From Burkholderia sp. WAC0059 (GTDB lineage Bacteria > Pseudomonadota > Gammaproteobacteria > Burkholderiales > Burkholderiaceae): a stretch of 64,000 bases of DNA. The notes below the pieces were generated by a model. It was not told where the DNA came from, did not search any database, and saw only the letters and a list, made by a program, of their open reading frames with translations. Location of the stretch: the NCBI RefSeq assembly GCF_002870125.1, contig NZ_PNEO01000009.1:1-64000 (forward strand), read 5' to 3'. A program made the translations under genes and the position numbers. Each line of letters begins with the position of its first letter. Within the stretch, counting starts at the first letter, position 1. Below, one piece after another: positions 54,974 to 63,563 of the stretch.

Positions 54974-55927
54974 TCAGGCGCGCGCGATGCGGGGGTCGAT
55001 CAGCATCTGCAGCGCGTCGACCACCACGTTGACGACGACGAACAGCAGCGCGAGCACGAGGATCGTGCCCTGCAGCAGCGGATAGTCGCGCTGGAAGATC
55101 GCGGTGTTCAGCAGAAAGCCGGTGCCGGGCCACGAAAAGATCGTCTCGATCAGGATCGACCCGCCGAGCAGATAGCCGAGTTGCAGGCCCATCACCGACA
55201 GCGCGGTCGGCGCGACGTTCTTCGCGACGTGCAGCAGGATGGCGCGGCTGTCGAGCCCGCGCGCGGCGAGGCCGACGATGAACTCCTGGCCCAGGATGTC
55301 GGCGACGAGCGCGCGGATCGTGCGCGCGATGATCCCTGTCGGGATCACGGCCATCGCGACCGCCGGCAGCACCATGTACTGGACGTGCGACCAGTCCCAG
55401 TGCCAGCCCGGCGCGCCGTCGGGGCCGCCGCCCGTGGCCGGCAGCCAGGGCAGGAACACCGAGAAGATGATCACGAGGATGATCGCGAGCCAGTAGTGCG
55501 GCACGCTCACGCCGAGCACCGACACGACGGACGACACGCGCTCGAGCGCCGAGCCGCGAAAGTAGCCGCCGACGAAGCCGAACAGCAGGCCGAAGACGAA
55601 GCCGAGCAGCGTCGCGACGAGCGCGAGCCGCAGCGAGTTGGCGACGGCGCCGAACACGTCGCGCGAGACCTGATCGCCCGTCGAGATCGACATGCCGAGG
55701 TCGCCGTGCAGCGCCCGCCAGAGCCAGCTCACGTACTGCACCGGCAGCGGCCGGTCGAAGCCGTACAGCGCCATCATCTGGTTGCGCAGCGCCTGCGACG
55801 CGTCGGCCGGCAGCACCGACGACAGCGGGTCGCCGGGCGCGAGATGCAAGAGCGCGAAGCACAGCAGTGTCACGCCGAACATCGTCGGAATCGCGTAGAG
55901 CACGCGCTGCAGCAGATAACGCACCAT
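54974..55927 (-). CDS. Peptide ABC transporter permease (DppB-like)
   Basis: A 317-residue permease starting MVRYLLQRVLYAIPTMFGV, the standard DppB/OppB N-terminus, with about six hydrophobic segments and the coupling region AARGLDSRAILLHVAKN. GGSILIETIFSWPGTG is the conserved late segment. A GGGAG ribosome binding site lies before the ATG, 36 bases after the binding-protein gene. Confidence 0.93.
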   Translation of the reverse strand: MVRYLLQRVLYAIPTMFGVTLLCFALLHLAPGDPLSSVLPADASQALRNQMMALYGFDRPLPVQYVSWLWRALHGDLGMSISTGDQVSRDVFGAVANSLRLALVATLLGFVFGLLFGFVGGYFRGSALERVSSVVSVLGVSVPHYWLAIILVIIFSVFLPWLPATGGGPDGAPGWHWDWSHVQYMVLPAVAMAVIPTGIIARTIRALVADILGQEFIVGLAARGLDSRAILLHVAKNVAPTALSVMGLQLGYLLGGSILIETIFSWPGTGFLLNTAIFQRDYPLLQGTILVLALLFVVVNVVVDALQMLIDPRIARA

Positions 55928-55963
55928 CTCAACCGTCTCCCGTCGAAACTCGCCCGGACGTCG

Positions 55964-57628
55964 TCACTGGATGGACATCGTGGCGATGTCGATCAGCCAG
56001 TTGTGCGGCTCGACCACGCCGTGCACCCTCGGCGACATCGCGCGCGGACCCACGTCGTGCGCCACGAAGACGAACGGCAGTTGCTGCACGATGTACGCAT
56101 GCAGTTGCCCGAGCAGCGCGTCGCGCTGGGCCGGATCGAACGTGTTGCGGGCCTCCTGCACGAGCTTTTCGGTGGTCGCGTCGCTGAAGTAGCCCCAGTT
56201 GTTCGACACCGGCGGGAACGCGCCCTTGCTCGAGAAGCGCACCATGCCGAAGAACGGGTCCATCGTGCTCGCGCTCACGTTGATGGCGTTCGCGCCATGC
56301 GCGGCGGGGTCGAGCGCGCCGAGACGCCAGTTCGAGAGCAGCGTGTTCCAGTCGAGCACCTCGAGCTTCACGTCGAAGAAGCACTGCTTGAGGTTCTCCT
56401 GCATGAACTCGTTCATCTCCTCGGGCTGCATCTGCCCCGAGCCGGCCGACGAGATCTGCACCTTCACTTCCATCGGCTTCGCGGCCGAGTAGCCCGCCGC
56501 CGTCATCAACTGGCGCGCGGCGGCCGGGTCGTAGCGGATGTGGTAAGTCGGGTTGCCCCACCACGGGTCGCCCGGCGAGTAGACCCCGAGGGCGGGCGTC
56601 ATGTAGCCGCCGAGCAGCGTCTTCATGCCGTCGCGGTCGATACACATGTTCGCGGCCTGCCGCACGCGCAGATCACGCCACGGCGAGCCCGGCGCGAGCG
56701 ACAGCTGCCACGGCCACAGGTGCGGCTGGGTATTCGCGTAGATCGTGAAGCCGGCGCGCTTGATCTGGCTGATCGCGTCGGGCGCGGGCGCCTCGATCCA
56801 GTCGACCTGGTGGCCGAGCAGCGCGGCCGTGCGCGCGCTCGCTTCCGGCATCGGCAGCAGCACCACGCGGTCGATCTTCGGCCGGCGCGCCGGGTCCCAG
56901 TAGTCGGGGTTGCGCACCATTTCGAAGCGCTGATGCGGCACGAGCAGCACGCCCTTGAACGGCCCCGTTCCCGACGGATGCGCGGCGAACGTCGCCCACG
57001 CGAGCTGCGAGCGCTTCGCCGGGTCGGTGACGGAAGCCGGCACCGCGTCGTAATCCTTTTGCCATTGAGTCGGCGACGCGAAATACAGATTCGTCGCGTT
57101 GTACGGAAAGAACGAATCGGGAATCGACGTGGTCAGCTCGACCGTGAGGTCGTCGATCTTGCGCGCGGACACAAGCGTCGGCATCCGCGAAATGGTCAGG
57201 CCCGCCTGGCGCGGATCGAACTGCGGCGCGCTCTTGTCGGCGATCTTGCGCACGTTCCAGACGACCGCGTCCGCGTTGAACGGCGAACCGTCATGGAATT
57301 TGACGCCGGGGCGCAGCTTGAAGATCCACTTCGTCTTGTCGGTGCTCGACACCGACCAGCTCGTGGCCAGATCCGGAATCAACCCGGAAGGCGCGTTGGC
57401 CTTCGACAGATCGAACTGGATCAGCGAATCGTACAGGGTGATGCCGGTGAAACGATTGCCTTCGTAGCCCTGGTCCGGCTGCCCCGCGGTGTAGGGAATG
57501 TCGGCGGCCGTCATCGCGATGCGCAGGACCGATTCGGCATGCGAGGCGCCCGACCAGAAGAGCGCGGCGCTGCCCAACACGGCCGCGGCAAACCGCAGGC
57601 CGGCCCGATATGCGTTTTTCGAAATCAT
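55964..57628 (-). CDS. Peptide ABC transporter substrate-binding protein
   Basis: A 554-residue periplasmic binding protein of the SBP_bac_5 family and the first gene of the six-gene operon. The signal peptide (about 1-32, ending GASHA-E) precedes VLRIAMTAADIPYTAGQPDQG. KWIFKLRPGVKFHDGSPFNADA and RVRQAANMCIDRDGM are family landmarks. It captures the solute, probably a short peptide or an amide-containing compound, given the three amidase genes around it. An AAGGGGG ribosome binding site precedes the ATG. Confidence 0.92.
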   Translation of the reverse strand: MISKNAYRAGLRFAAAVLGSAALFWSGASHAESVLRIAMTAADIPYTAGQPDQGYEGNRFTGITLYDSLIQFDLSKANAPSGLIPDLATSWSVSSTDKTKWIFKLRPGVKFHDGSPFNADAVVWNVRKIADKSAPQFDPRQAGLTISRMPTLVSARKIDDLTVELTTSIPDSFFPYNATNLYFASPTQWQKDYDAVPASVTDPAKRSQLAWATFAAHPSGTGPFKGVLLVPHQRFEMVRNPDYWDPARRPKIDRVVLLPMPEASARTAALLGHQVDWIEAPAPDAISQIKRAGFTIYANTQPHLWPWQLSLAPGSPWRDLRVRQAANMCIDRDGMKTLLGGYMTPALGVYSPGDPWWGNPTYHIRYDPAAARQLMTAAGYSAAKPMEVKVQISSAGSGQMQPEEMNEFMQENLKQCFFDVKLEVLDWNTLLSNWRLGALDPAAHGANAINVSASTMDPFFGMVRFSSKGAFPPVSNNWGYFSDATTEKLVQEARNTFDPAQRDALLGQLHAYIVQQLPFVFVAHDVGPRAMSPRVHGVVEPHNWLIDIATMSIQ

Positions 57629-57789
57629 GAAGATTTACTGCCCCCTTCGTTGGTTCAGACAAGAAAGAGATCACAGTCAAAAACGGCTGACAGGCGCTGC
57701 CCCGATGCCCGTCGTCGATACCGGCCGGCCCCGGGGTTCTGCCCTCCCGGAACGCGCCACAATTTTCGACTCTGCCCGCACCAATAAAA

Positions 57790-57801
57790 AATGTCGACAT
57801 T
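57790..57801. promoter_or_regulatory. Palindromic operator candidate 1
   Basis: AATGTCGACATT is a perfect 12-bp palindrome flanked by A-runs on both sides, about 160 bases upstream of the binding-protein gene start. Confidence 0.5.
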
Positions 57802-57932
57802 CAAAAAAATTTCCCGTGCCGGATCGCCGGGAGTCCGTCTCCCGGCCGCCGTTCCGTCCGGAAACGGCGGCCCGGCAGCGGCACCGAATTTTTTGGCGCG
57901 CTTTGGCGGCCCGGCGGGTTTGCCTCTAAAAT

Positions 57933-57940
57933 TGTCGACA
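57933..57940. promoter_or_regulatory. Palindromic operator candidate 2
   Basis: TGTCGACA, in the context AATTGTCGACACTT, lies 27 bases before the amidase start, near its GGAGGAA ribosome binding site (57953 onward). It repeats the core of candidate 1 at a distance of 141 bp. Confidence 0.5.
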
Positions 57941-57967
57941 CTTTTATCCTGCCGGAGGAACCGCTCC

Positions 57968-59332
57968 ATGACCGATCCCCTGCTCCGCGCGCCTTTTCGC
58001 ACGGTGCTGACGCAGTTTCGCGACGGAACGCTCTCGCCCGTCGAGTACATGGAGCGCTTTCTGGAACGCATTGCCGAACGCGAACCCGTCGTCGGGGCGT
58101 TCAAGTTTCTCGACACGCAGCGCCTGCGCGAGGCCGCCGCCGCATCGGCCGCGCGCTATCGCGACGGCGCGAGCGCCGGCCCGCTGGACGGCATTCCGGT
58201 CGGCATCAAGGACATCATCGAGACAGCCGACATGCCGACGGGCTTCGGCAGCCCCGCGTTCGACGGCACGCGCACCGGGCGCGATGCGGCCTGCGTCGCG
58301 GCGCTGCGCCGGGCAGGCGCGATCATTGCCGGCAAGACCGTGACGACCGAATTCGCGTTCGGCTTCTCCGGCGCGACGCGCAATCCGCACGATCCCGAGC
58401 GCTCGCCGGGCGGCTCGTCGAGCGGCTCCGCGGCGGCGCTCGGCGCGTGCATGCTGCCGCTCGCGCTCGGCACGCAGACCCAGGGGTCGATGCTCCGGCC
58501 CGCGTCGTTCAACGGCGTCGTCGGGTTCAAGCCGAGCTTCGGCACCGTGACGCTCGGCGGCGTCCACCCGGTATCGTCGTCGCACGATCACCTCGGCTTC
58601 TTCGGCCATCACATGGAAGACGCCTGGCAACTCGCGGCCATCGTGTCGGCCGGCGCCGGCGCGGCGGGCGGCCATGCCGGCCTGCCCGACTACGCGCCGG
58701 ACTGGACCGCCGCCGCGCTGGCGCCGCGACGCCTGATCCGGCTGCATCTGCGCGCGTGGGACGAGGTGGCCGACGCGGATCGCGCGACGATGAACGGGCT
58801 CGTCGACGCGCTGCGCGAACGCGGCGTCGAGATCGTCGACCGTCATAACGACAAACGCGTCGCCGAAGTGGAGGCGCTGCTCGATCGCGAGATCGACGGC
58901 TCGCTGGAAATGCTGGCATACGAAATGCGCTTTCCGTACACGGACTACGTCGCGCGCCACGGCGAGCTGATCGGCGAACGGGTCCGGGGCATGGTCGAGA
59001 AATCGCCGTCGATCACGAACGAGGCCTATCGAAGCCTGCTGGCCGCGCGCGCCGACGCGCAGCGGCGCGTCACCGCGCTCCTCGACGACGCCCGCGCCGA
59101 CGGCTTCGTGATGCCTGCCGCCGCCGGCGCCGCGCCGCGCGGACTCGCCTACACCGGCAGCCGGATGCACCTCGCCTACTGGTCGTGGCTCGGCTTCCCG
59201 GCCGTCAGCCTGCCGCTGATGCGAGCCGAAGGTCTGCCCTGGGGGCTGCAGGTGATGCACTGCATGCAGCGCGACGCTCAACTGTGCACACTCGCACGAT
59301 GGTTCGAACAATGCTTTCCGATACTTCGTTAA
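57968..59332 (+). CDS. Amidase signature family protein
   Basis: A 454-residue amidase. The catalytic Lys is in GIPVGIKDIIETADM near residue 80, followed by SPGGSSSGSAAAL near 140 and GTQTQGSMLRPASFNG near 160, which hold the cis-Ser and nucleophile; the usual second Gly of GTQTGGS is Gln here. The C-terminal region (YWSWLGFPAVSLPL, GLPWGLQVM) is typical. A full GGAGGAA ribosome binding site fixes the start. The gene is divergent from the peptide-transport operon and its end overlaps the exporter gene, so both are probably induced together. Confidence 0.92.
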   Translation: MTDPLLRAPFRTVLTQFRDGTLSPVEYMERFLERIAEREPVVGAFKFLDTQRLREAAAASAARYRDGASAGPLDGIPVGIKDIIETADMPTGFGSPAFDGTRTGRDAACVAALRRAGAIIAGKTVTTEFAFGFSGATRNPHDPERSPGGSSSGSAAALGACMLPLALGTQTQGSMLRPASFNGVVGFKPSFGTVTLGGVHPVSSSHDHLGFFGHHMEDAWQLAAIVSAGAGAAGGHAGLPDYAPDWTAAALAPRRLIRLHLRAWDEVADADRATMNGLVDALRERGVEIVDRHNDKRVAEVEALLDREIDGSLEMLAYEMRFPYTDYVARHGELIGERVRGMVEKSPSITNEAYRSLLAARADAQRRVTALLDDARADGFVMPAAAGAAPRGLAYTGSRMHLAYWSWLGFPAVSLPLMRAEGLPWGLQVMHCMQRDAQLCTLARWFEQCFPILR

Positions 59333-60723
59333 ACGCCCTGCTGTGGATCGTCGCGACGGGCTTCTTCATGCAGTCGACCGACACGACGATCATCAACACC
59401 GCGCTGCCGGCCATGGCCGCGAGCCTCGGCAAGCATGCGCTCGACCTGCGGCCCGTCGTGGTCGCCTATTCGCTGACCATGGCGATGCTCACGCCCGCGT
59501 CGGGCTGGCTCGCCGACCGGTTCGGCACGCGGCGCGTCTACTTCACCTCGATCCTCGTCTTCGTGCTGGGCTCCGCGGCCTGCGCGACGTCGCACACGCT
59601 ATGGGCGCTCGTGACGGCCCGCATCGTGCAGGGCATCGGCGGGTCGATGCTGCTGCCGGTCGGCCGGCTCGCGGTATTGCGGACGTTCCCGGCCGAGCGC
59701 TATATCTCCGGCCTCGCGTTCGTCGCGGTCGCGGGCCAGGTCGGCCCGCTCGTCGGCCCCGTGCTCGGCGGCTGGCTGGTGCAGGTCGCGTCGTGGCACT
59801 GGATCTTCCTCATCAACGTGCCGCTCGGCGCGCTCGGATGCGTGGCCGTGCTGCGCTTCCTGCCGCACAGCGTCGACGACCAGCCGGCGCCGCCCTTCGA
59901 CTGGCCCGGCTTCGCGCTGATCGCGGCCGCGATGGCCACGTTCTCGCTCGGCCTCGACGCGCCGTCCCACCGCCAGCAGGGCAACGGCGCCATCTGGGCC
60001 GCGATCCTGATCGCCGCCGCCGCACTCTGCGTGCTCGGCTACGTGCTGCACGCGCGCCGGCGCAAGCAGCCGCTCTTCCCGCTGTCGATCATGAAACAGC
60101 CGGGTTTCGCGCTGGGGCTGCTCGGCAACCTGCTCGCGCGCATCGGCTGCGCGGCCGTGCCGTTCCTGCTGCCGCTGCTGCTGCAGCTACAACTCGGCTA
60201 CACGCCGCTGCACTCGGGGCTCATGATGCTGCCCGTCGCCGTCGCCGGCATCTTCTCGAAACGCGCCGTCGCGCCGCTCGTGCGCCGCTTCGGCTTCGTG
60301 CCGTTCCTCGTCGCGAACACGGTGCTGGTCGGTCTGTCCATCGCCAGTTTCGCGACCATTTCCCGCAGCCTGCCGCTCCCGCTGCAGATCGTCGAGCTGG
60401 CCGTCTTCGGCATGGCCAATTCGCTGCAGTTCGCCGCGATGAACGGCGTCACGCTCAAGGACCTGGGACGCGAATATTCGGGCACCGGCAACAGCCTGTT
60501 CTCGATGGTGCAGATGCTCGCGATCAGCCTCGGCGTGACGGTCGGCGGCGGCCTCGTCGACGCGCTCTCTGCGCACGGGTCGAGCGCGGCGCTCGCGTAC
60601 CGGATCACCTTCGTGTTCATGGGCGTCGTCGCGCTGCTGTCGACCTGGGTGTTCGTCGCCATGGGCAGCGCCGGCGGTCGCGCGGCCGCGGCAAAGACGG
60701 ACGCGGCGCGCCAGGCGTCGTGA
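59311..60723 (+). CDS. DHA2 family MFS transporter (MdtD-like)
   Basis: A 470-residue transporter with about fourteen hydrophobic segments. WIVATGFFMQSTDTTIINTALP closely resembles E. coli MdtD, as do PASGWLADRFGTRRV, GIGGSMLLPVGRLAVL and SWHWIFLINVPLG, which is the DHA2 motif C region. Members usually export drugs or metabolites by proton antiport. The start at 59311 (MLSDTSL) is preferred, giving a 22-base overlap with the amidase; an ATG at 59299 is possible. The export partner of the amidase product is unknown. Confidence 0.87.
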   Translation: MLSDTSLNALLWIVATGFFMQSTDTTIINTALPAMAASLGKHALDLRPVVVAYSLTMAMLTPASGWLADRFGTRRVYFTSILVFVLGSAACATSHTLWALVTARIVQGIGGSMLLPVGRLAVLRTFPAERYISGLAFVAVAGQVGPLVGPVLGGWLVQVASWHWIFLINVPLGALGCVAVLRFLPHSVDDQPAPPFDWPGFALIAAAMATFSLGLDAPSHRQQGNGAIWAAILIAAAALCVLGYVLHARRRKQPLFPLSIMKQPGFALGLLGNLLARIGCAAVPFLLPLLLQLQLGYTPLHSGLMMLPVAVAGIFSKRAVAPLVRRFGFVPFLVANTVLVGLSIASFATISRSLPLPLQIVELAVFGMANSLQFAAMNGVTLKDLGREYSGTGNSLFSMVQMLAISLGVTVGGGLVDALSAHGSSAALAYRITFVFMGVVALLSTWVFVAMGSAGGRAAAAKTDAARQAS

Positions 60724-60725
60724 AT

Positions 60726-60754
60726 CGCGAGCGCTACGACGCGTAGCGCTCGCG
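60726..60754. terminator. 13-bp hairpin at a convergent gene junction
   Basis: Perfect arms CGCGAGCGCTACG (60726-60738) and complement (60742-60754) enclose a three-base loop. The right part encodes the last residues of the GntR protein and its stop codon; the left begins two bases after the MFS stop. No T tract follows. Confidence 0.5.
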
Positions 60755-61390
60755 GCCCGTCAGGATGTGGTGGCGCATGGCGTCGCGCGCGCGTTGCGCA
60801 TCGCCCGCGACGATCGCCGACGCGATCTCGCGATGCTGCTGGTTCGATTCGAGCCGATGCCGGAGTTCGGTGAGCCGCGGCAGGCGATAGATATGCAGCC
60901 TCATCACCGCGTTCCGGTAGATGTCGAGCATCTGCCGGTTGTCGCAATGCTCGGCGATGTAGCGGTGAAATTGCACGTTCAGCGCATAGTACGCGGCGCC
61001 CTTCTCCGACTCCGCGACCTTGTCCATCCGCTCGACGAACGACATCAGTTGGGTCTGCTGCGCGCGGGTGATCTGCGTGGCGAATTTCGCCGCCATCTCG
61101 CCCTCGATCAGCGAGCGGATTTCGTAGAGATCCCGGATTTCCCGCGCGTTGACTTCCCGCACGAACATGCCGCGATTGCGCACCGAGACGAGCAACCCGG
61201 CCTGCACGAGCGCGCGGCAGGCTTCCCGGACCGGCGCTCGGCTCAGCCCGAGCCGAGCGGCAAGCGGCGCCTCGGCGATCCGCTGTCCGGGGCCGATGTC
61301 GCCGCGCACGAGCATCGCCTCCAGCTCAAGGATCACGCGATCGGTCAGCGAGGATGAACCGGCATCGTCGGAATCGGTGGGCATCGGCAA
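60734..61390 (-). CDS. GntR family regulator, FCD/FadR type
   Basis: A 218-residue GntR regulator. The N-terminal winged helix (LSRAPVREACRALVQAGLL) is followed by an all-helical FCD domain with the usual metal-binding pattern, seen as FHRYIAEHC, HREIASAI and the His pair in AMRHHIL. FCD proteins respond to carboxylic acids and related small molecules. It lies between the MFS and third amidase genes and is the natural candidate to bind the TGTCGACA sites of the divergent promoter. It follows the third amidase by 90 bases on the same strand and may be cotranscribed with it. Confidence 0.9.
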   Translation of the reverse strand: MPMPTDSDDAGSSSLTDRVILELEAMLVRGDIGPGQRIAEAPLAARLGLSRAPVREACRALVQAGLLVSVRNRGMFVREVNAREIRDLYEIRSLIEGEMAAKFATQITRAQQTQLMSFVERMDKVAESEKGAAYYALNVQFHRYIAEHCDNRQMLDIYRNAVMRLHIYRLPRLTELRHRLESNQQHREIASAIVAGDAQRARDAMRHHILTGRERYAS

Positions 61391-61480
61391 GGCAGGGGCG
61401 TTGACGGGTACGGTGGATCGATCGGGACCAGCGAATGATACCGGAGAGCGTATCGTCGTTATCGCGCCTTTATCGCGCCG

Positions 61481-62782
61481 TCATCGCGGCACGCTGTCCG
61501 CCCGCTCGTCGATGCAGGTATGCACGACCGACGCGAAGTCGATCAGCGCGGCGTCCGAACCGGGCCGGCCGACCAGTTGCACGCCGAGCGGCAGCCCGCT
61601 GTCGTCGTGCGCGCTCGGCAAATGGATGCACGGCCAGCCGAGCACCGACCAGCCCTTGTTGAACGCCGACGGTCCCGTCGATGCGAGCCCTTGCGGCGCC
61701 GGACCGATCGCGCTCGAGGTCAGCACGAAATCGGCATCGCCGAATATCACGTCGTACTGCGTGCGTTGCGCGGCCTGAAGGGACTTCATCTCCAGGTAAA
61801 GCCCGGCCGGCATCGCCAGCCCGGTCTTGACCGCCTCCATCAGGCGCGGGCTCAGCAGCCGCGCGTGGCCGGACGCGACCGGCAGCATGCTGCGCGAAAA
61901 CTCGTAATGCATGATCACGTCGTGCGCGGCGAGCAACTCCGATGCGATCGCGAAGTCCCCGATCGTCTGCACCGACGCGCCCTGCCGGGCCAGCGCCGCC
62001 TTCGCGCGGTTGAGCACGGCGTCGGCCCCGGCTTCGATCTCGTGGGCCGGATGGCCCGGCAAAAACGCGATGCGCAGCGACGCCAGCTCGCGCGGCGCGC
62101 CCGGACGCGCGGACGGCTTCGGAAGCAGCACGTCGCCGACCGCGGCGACGTCGGCGACGTTCGTGCCGTACCAGCCGATCACGTCGAGCGATTCGCAGAG
62201 CACCTTCGCGCCGAGCCGGCCGATTGCGCCGTGCGTCGGCTTGAATCCGACCACGCCGCAATATGCGGCGGGGCGGATCATCGAGCCGCCCGTCTGCGTG
62301 CCCAGCGCGATCGGCACCATGCCGGCGGCGACGGCCGCCGCCGAGCCGCTCGACGAGCCGCCCGGCGTGTGCTCCGGATTGACGGGATTGCGCGTCGGCC
62401 CGGGCGTCATGAACGCGAACTCCGCGGTGACCGTCTTGCCGACCGGCACCGCGCCCGCCGCGCGCAGCAGGCTGACGATCGAGGCGTCGAACTGGACCGG
62501 CCGGTCGTCGCAGGCGGGCGACTGGCAACGCGTCGGCATGCCGGCCACGTCGATGATGTCTTTCACGCCGAGCGGCACGCCCGCGAGCGGGCCGGCGAGC
62601 GCATCGCCTTCGGGCGCGCTCAGCACGTCCGCCGCGCTGACGTGGGCCCACGCATGGAGTTCGGCGTCGCGCGCGGCAATTTCGGCAAGCGCGGCGTGGG
62701 CCGCCGCGAGGGGCTCATCCTCGCGCTCACGGGTGCGTCGGGCGATTTCGACGGCTGACGGACGGGACGAAGCAGGAATCAT
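61481..62782 (-). CDS. Amidase signature family protein
   Basis: A 433-residue amidase, the third of the cluster. The catalytic Lys is in GVPLGVKDIIDVAGMP near residue 75, with TPGGSSSGSAAAV near 140 and GTQTGGSMIRPAAYCG near 160 for the Ser pair. PSAFNKGWSVLGWPCIHLP and GLPLGVQLVGRPGSDA close the domain. The start is the ATG at 62782; an in-frame extension of 44 Arg/Pro-rich residues upstream is unlikely. Substrate unknown; the genome neighbourhood suggests an amide or short peptide derivative. Confidence 0.92.
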   Translation of the reverse strand: MIPASSRPSAVEIARRTREREDEPLAAAHAALAEIAARDAELHAWAHVSAADVLSAPEGDALAGPLAGVPLGVKDIIDVAGMPTRCQSPACDDRPVQFDASIVSLLRAAGAVPVGKTVTAEFAFMTPGPTRNPVNPEHTPGGSSSGSAAAVAAGMVPIALGTQTGGSMIRPAAYCGVVGFKPTHGAIGRLGAKVLCESLDVIGWYGTNVADVAAVGDVLLPKPSARPGAPRELASLRIAFLPGHPAHEIEAGADAVLNRAKAALARQGASVQTIGDFAIASELLAAHDVIMHYEFSRSMLPVASGHARLLSPRLMEAVKTGLAMPAGLYLEMKSLQAAQRTQYDVIFGDADFVLTSSAIGPAPQGLASTGPSAFNKGWSVLGWPCIHLPSAHDDSGLPLGVQLVGRPGSDAALIDFASVVHTCIDERADSVPR

Positions 62783-62980
62783 CGGAAGGGGCCTTCTGGT
62801 AGGACGACGACGTGCGGGGGGCGCCCGTCGATCGGTCGGGTTCTGGAATGGATGCCTTCTTGCGTGACTATCATCGGCCACCCGAGGAGGGCGATGACGG
62901 GCGCTCCCGTCCATTATCGGGCTTCAAAAAATCGGGGGCTGCGTCGGCCGCGGATGTGGGCCGACGCGGGAAGAAAGCAA

Positions 62981-63012
62981 AAACCCCGCGCGCCTTACGG
63001 CGCGCGGGGTTT
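62981..63012 (-). terminator. Intrinsic terminator of the tRNA gene
   Basis: Perfect 14-bp arms AAACCCCGCGCGCC (62981-62994) and complement (62999-63012) around TTAC. Read on the minus strand it ends in GGGGTTTTTGC, giving a T tract, 33 bases after the tRNA 3' end. Confidence 0.9.
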
Positions 63013-63044
63013 GCGAATACTGCGAAACTGCCTGGAATGTCTGT

Positions 63045-63120
<76 letters not shown>

Positions 63121-63132
63121 AACGAAGCGAAG

Positions 63133-63163
63133 ATTCTAGCACACTTTATTCCGCTATTGCCAA
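63133..63163 (-). promoter_or_regulatory. Promoter of tRNA-Ala
   Basis: On the minus strand TTGGCA (63158-63163) and an extended -10 TGC-TAGAAT (hexamer 63133-63138) are 19 bases apart, with the -10 ending 12 bases before the tRNA 5' end. The long spacer is offset by the extended -10. Confidence 0.65.
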
Positions 63164-63194
63164 CCCGCCCGGCAAGCAACCGGAGAAACGCCGC

Positions 63195-63563
63195 TTACTT
63201 CGACGGCGCGCCGGCCAGCACCCACGCCACCACGGTATGAATATCGGCGTCGCTCATCTGCGGATGGGCCGGCATCGGAATCACGCCCCACACGCCGGAA
63301 CTGCCGTTCCTCACCTTCTGCGCAAGATAGGCCGGCGCGCCGGGGTTGCTCTTGTAGCGCGCCGCGATCTGCTGGAACGACGGGCCGACCAGCTTGCGAT
63401 CCACTGCATGGCACCCCATGCACGCGTTGGTTCGCGCAATCGCCAGTCCCGCCGCGGCATCGTCGGCGGCGTGCGCCCCGGTCGCGAACCATGGCGCGAC
63501 AAACATCGCCGCGGCCAGCGTCAGGGCACGCAGTCGTCCGGCCCTCCGGTTGATCCCCCTCAT
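63195..63563 (-). CDS. Class I cytochrome c
   Basis: A 122-residue exported cytochrome. The signal peptide (about 1-32, ending THAHAA-type GAHA-A) is followed by one heme site CMGCH (CxxCH) near residue 48, and the distal Met is probably in IPMPAHPQMSD near residue 96. Length and spacing fit cytochrome c551-like electron carriers in the periplasm. The start overlaps the end of the upstream BON-domain gene by four bases (ATGA), so the two are translationally coupled. Confidence 0.92.
   Translation of the reverse strand: MRGINRRAGRLRALTLAAAMFVAPWFATGAHAADDAAAGLAIARTNACMGCHAVDRKLVGPSFQQIAARYKSNPGAPAYLAQKVRNGSSGVWGVIPMPAHPQMSDADIHTVVAWVLAGAPSK

Larger units (their letters stand above)
57629..57967. 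other. Divergent promoter region peptide operon / amidase
   Basis: 339 bases with no gene; two TGTCGACA palindromes (57792-57799 and 57933-57940) in AT-rich context suggest regulated divergent promoters. Confidence 0.6.

Noticed and set aside
62941..62967. Nine-bp inverted repeat GCGTCGGCC/GGCCGACGC
   Set aside because: It lies between the tRNA terminator and the amidase start without a T tract; too weak in this GC-rich context to call a feature.
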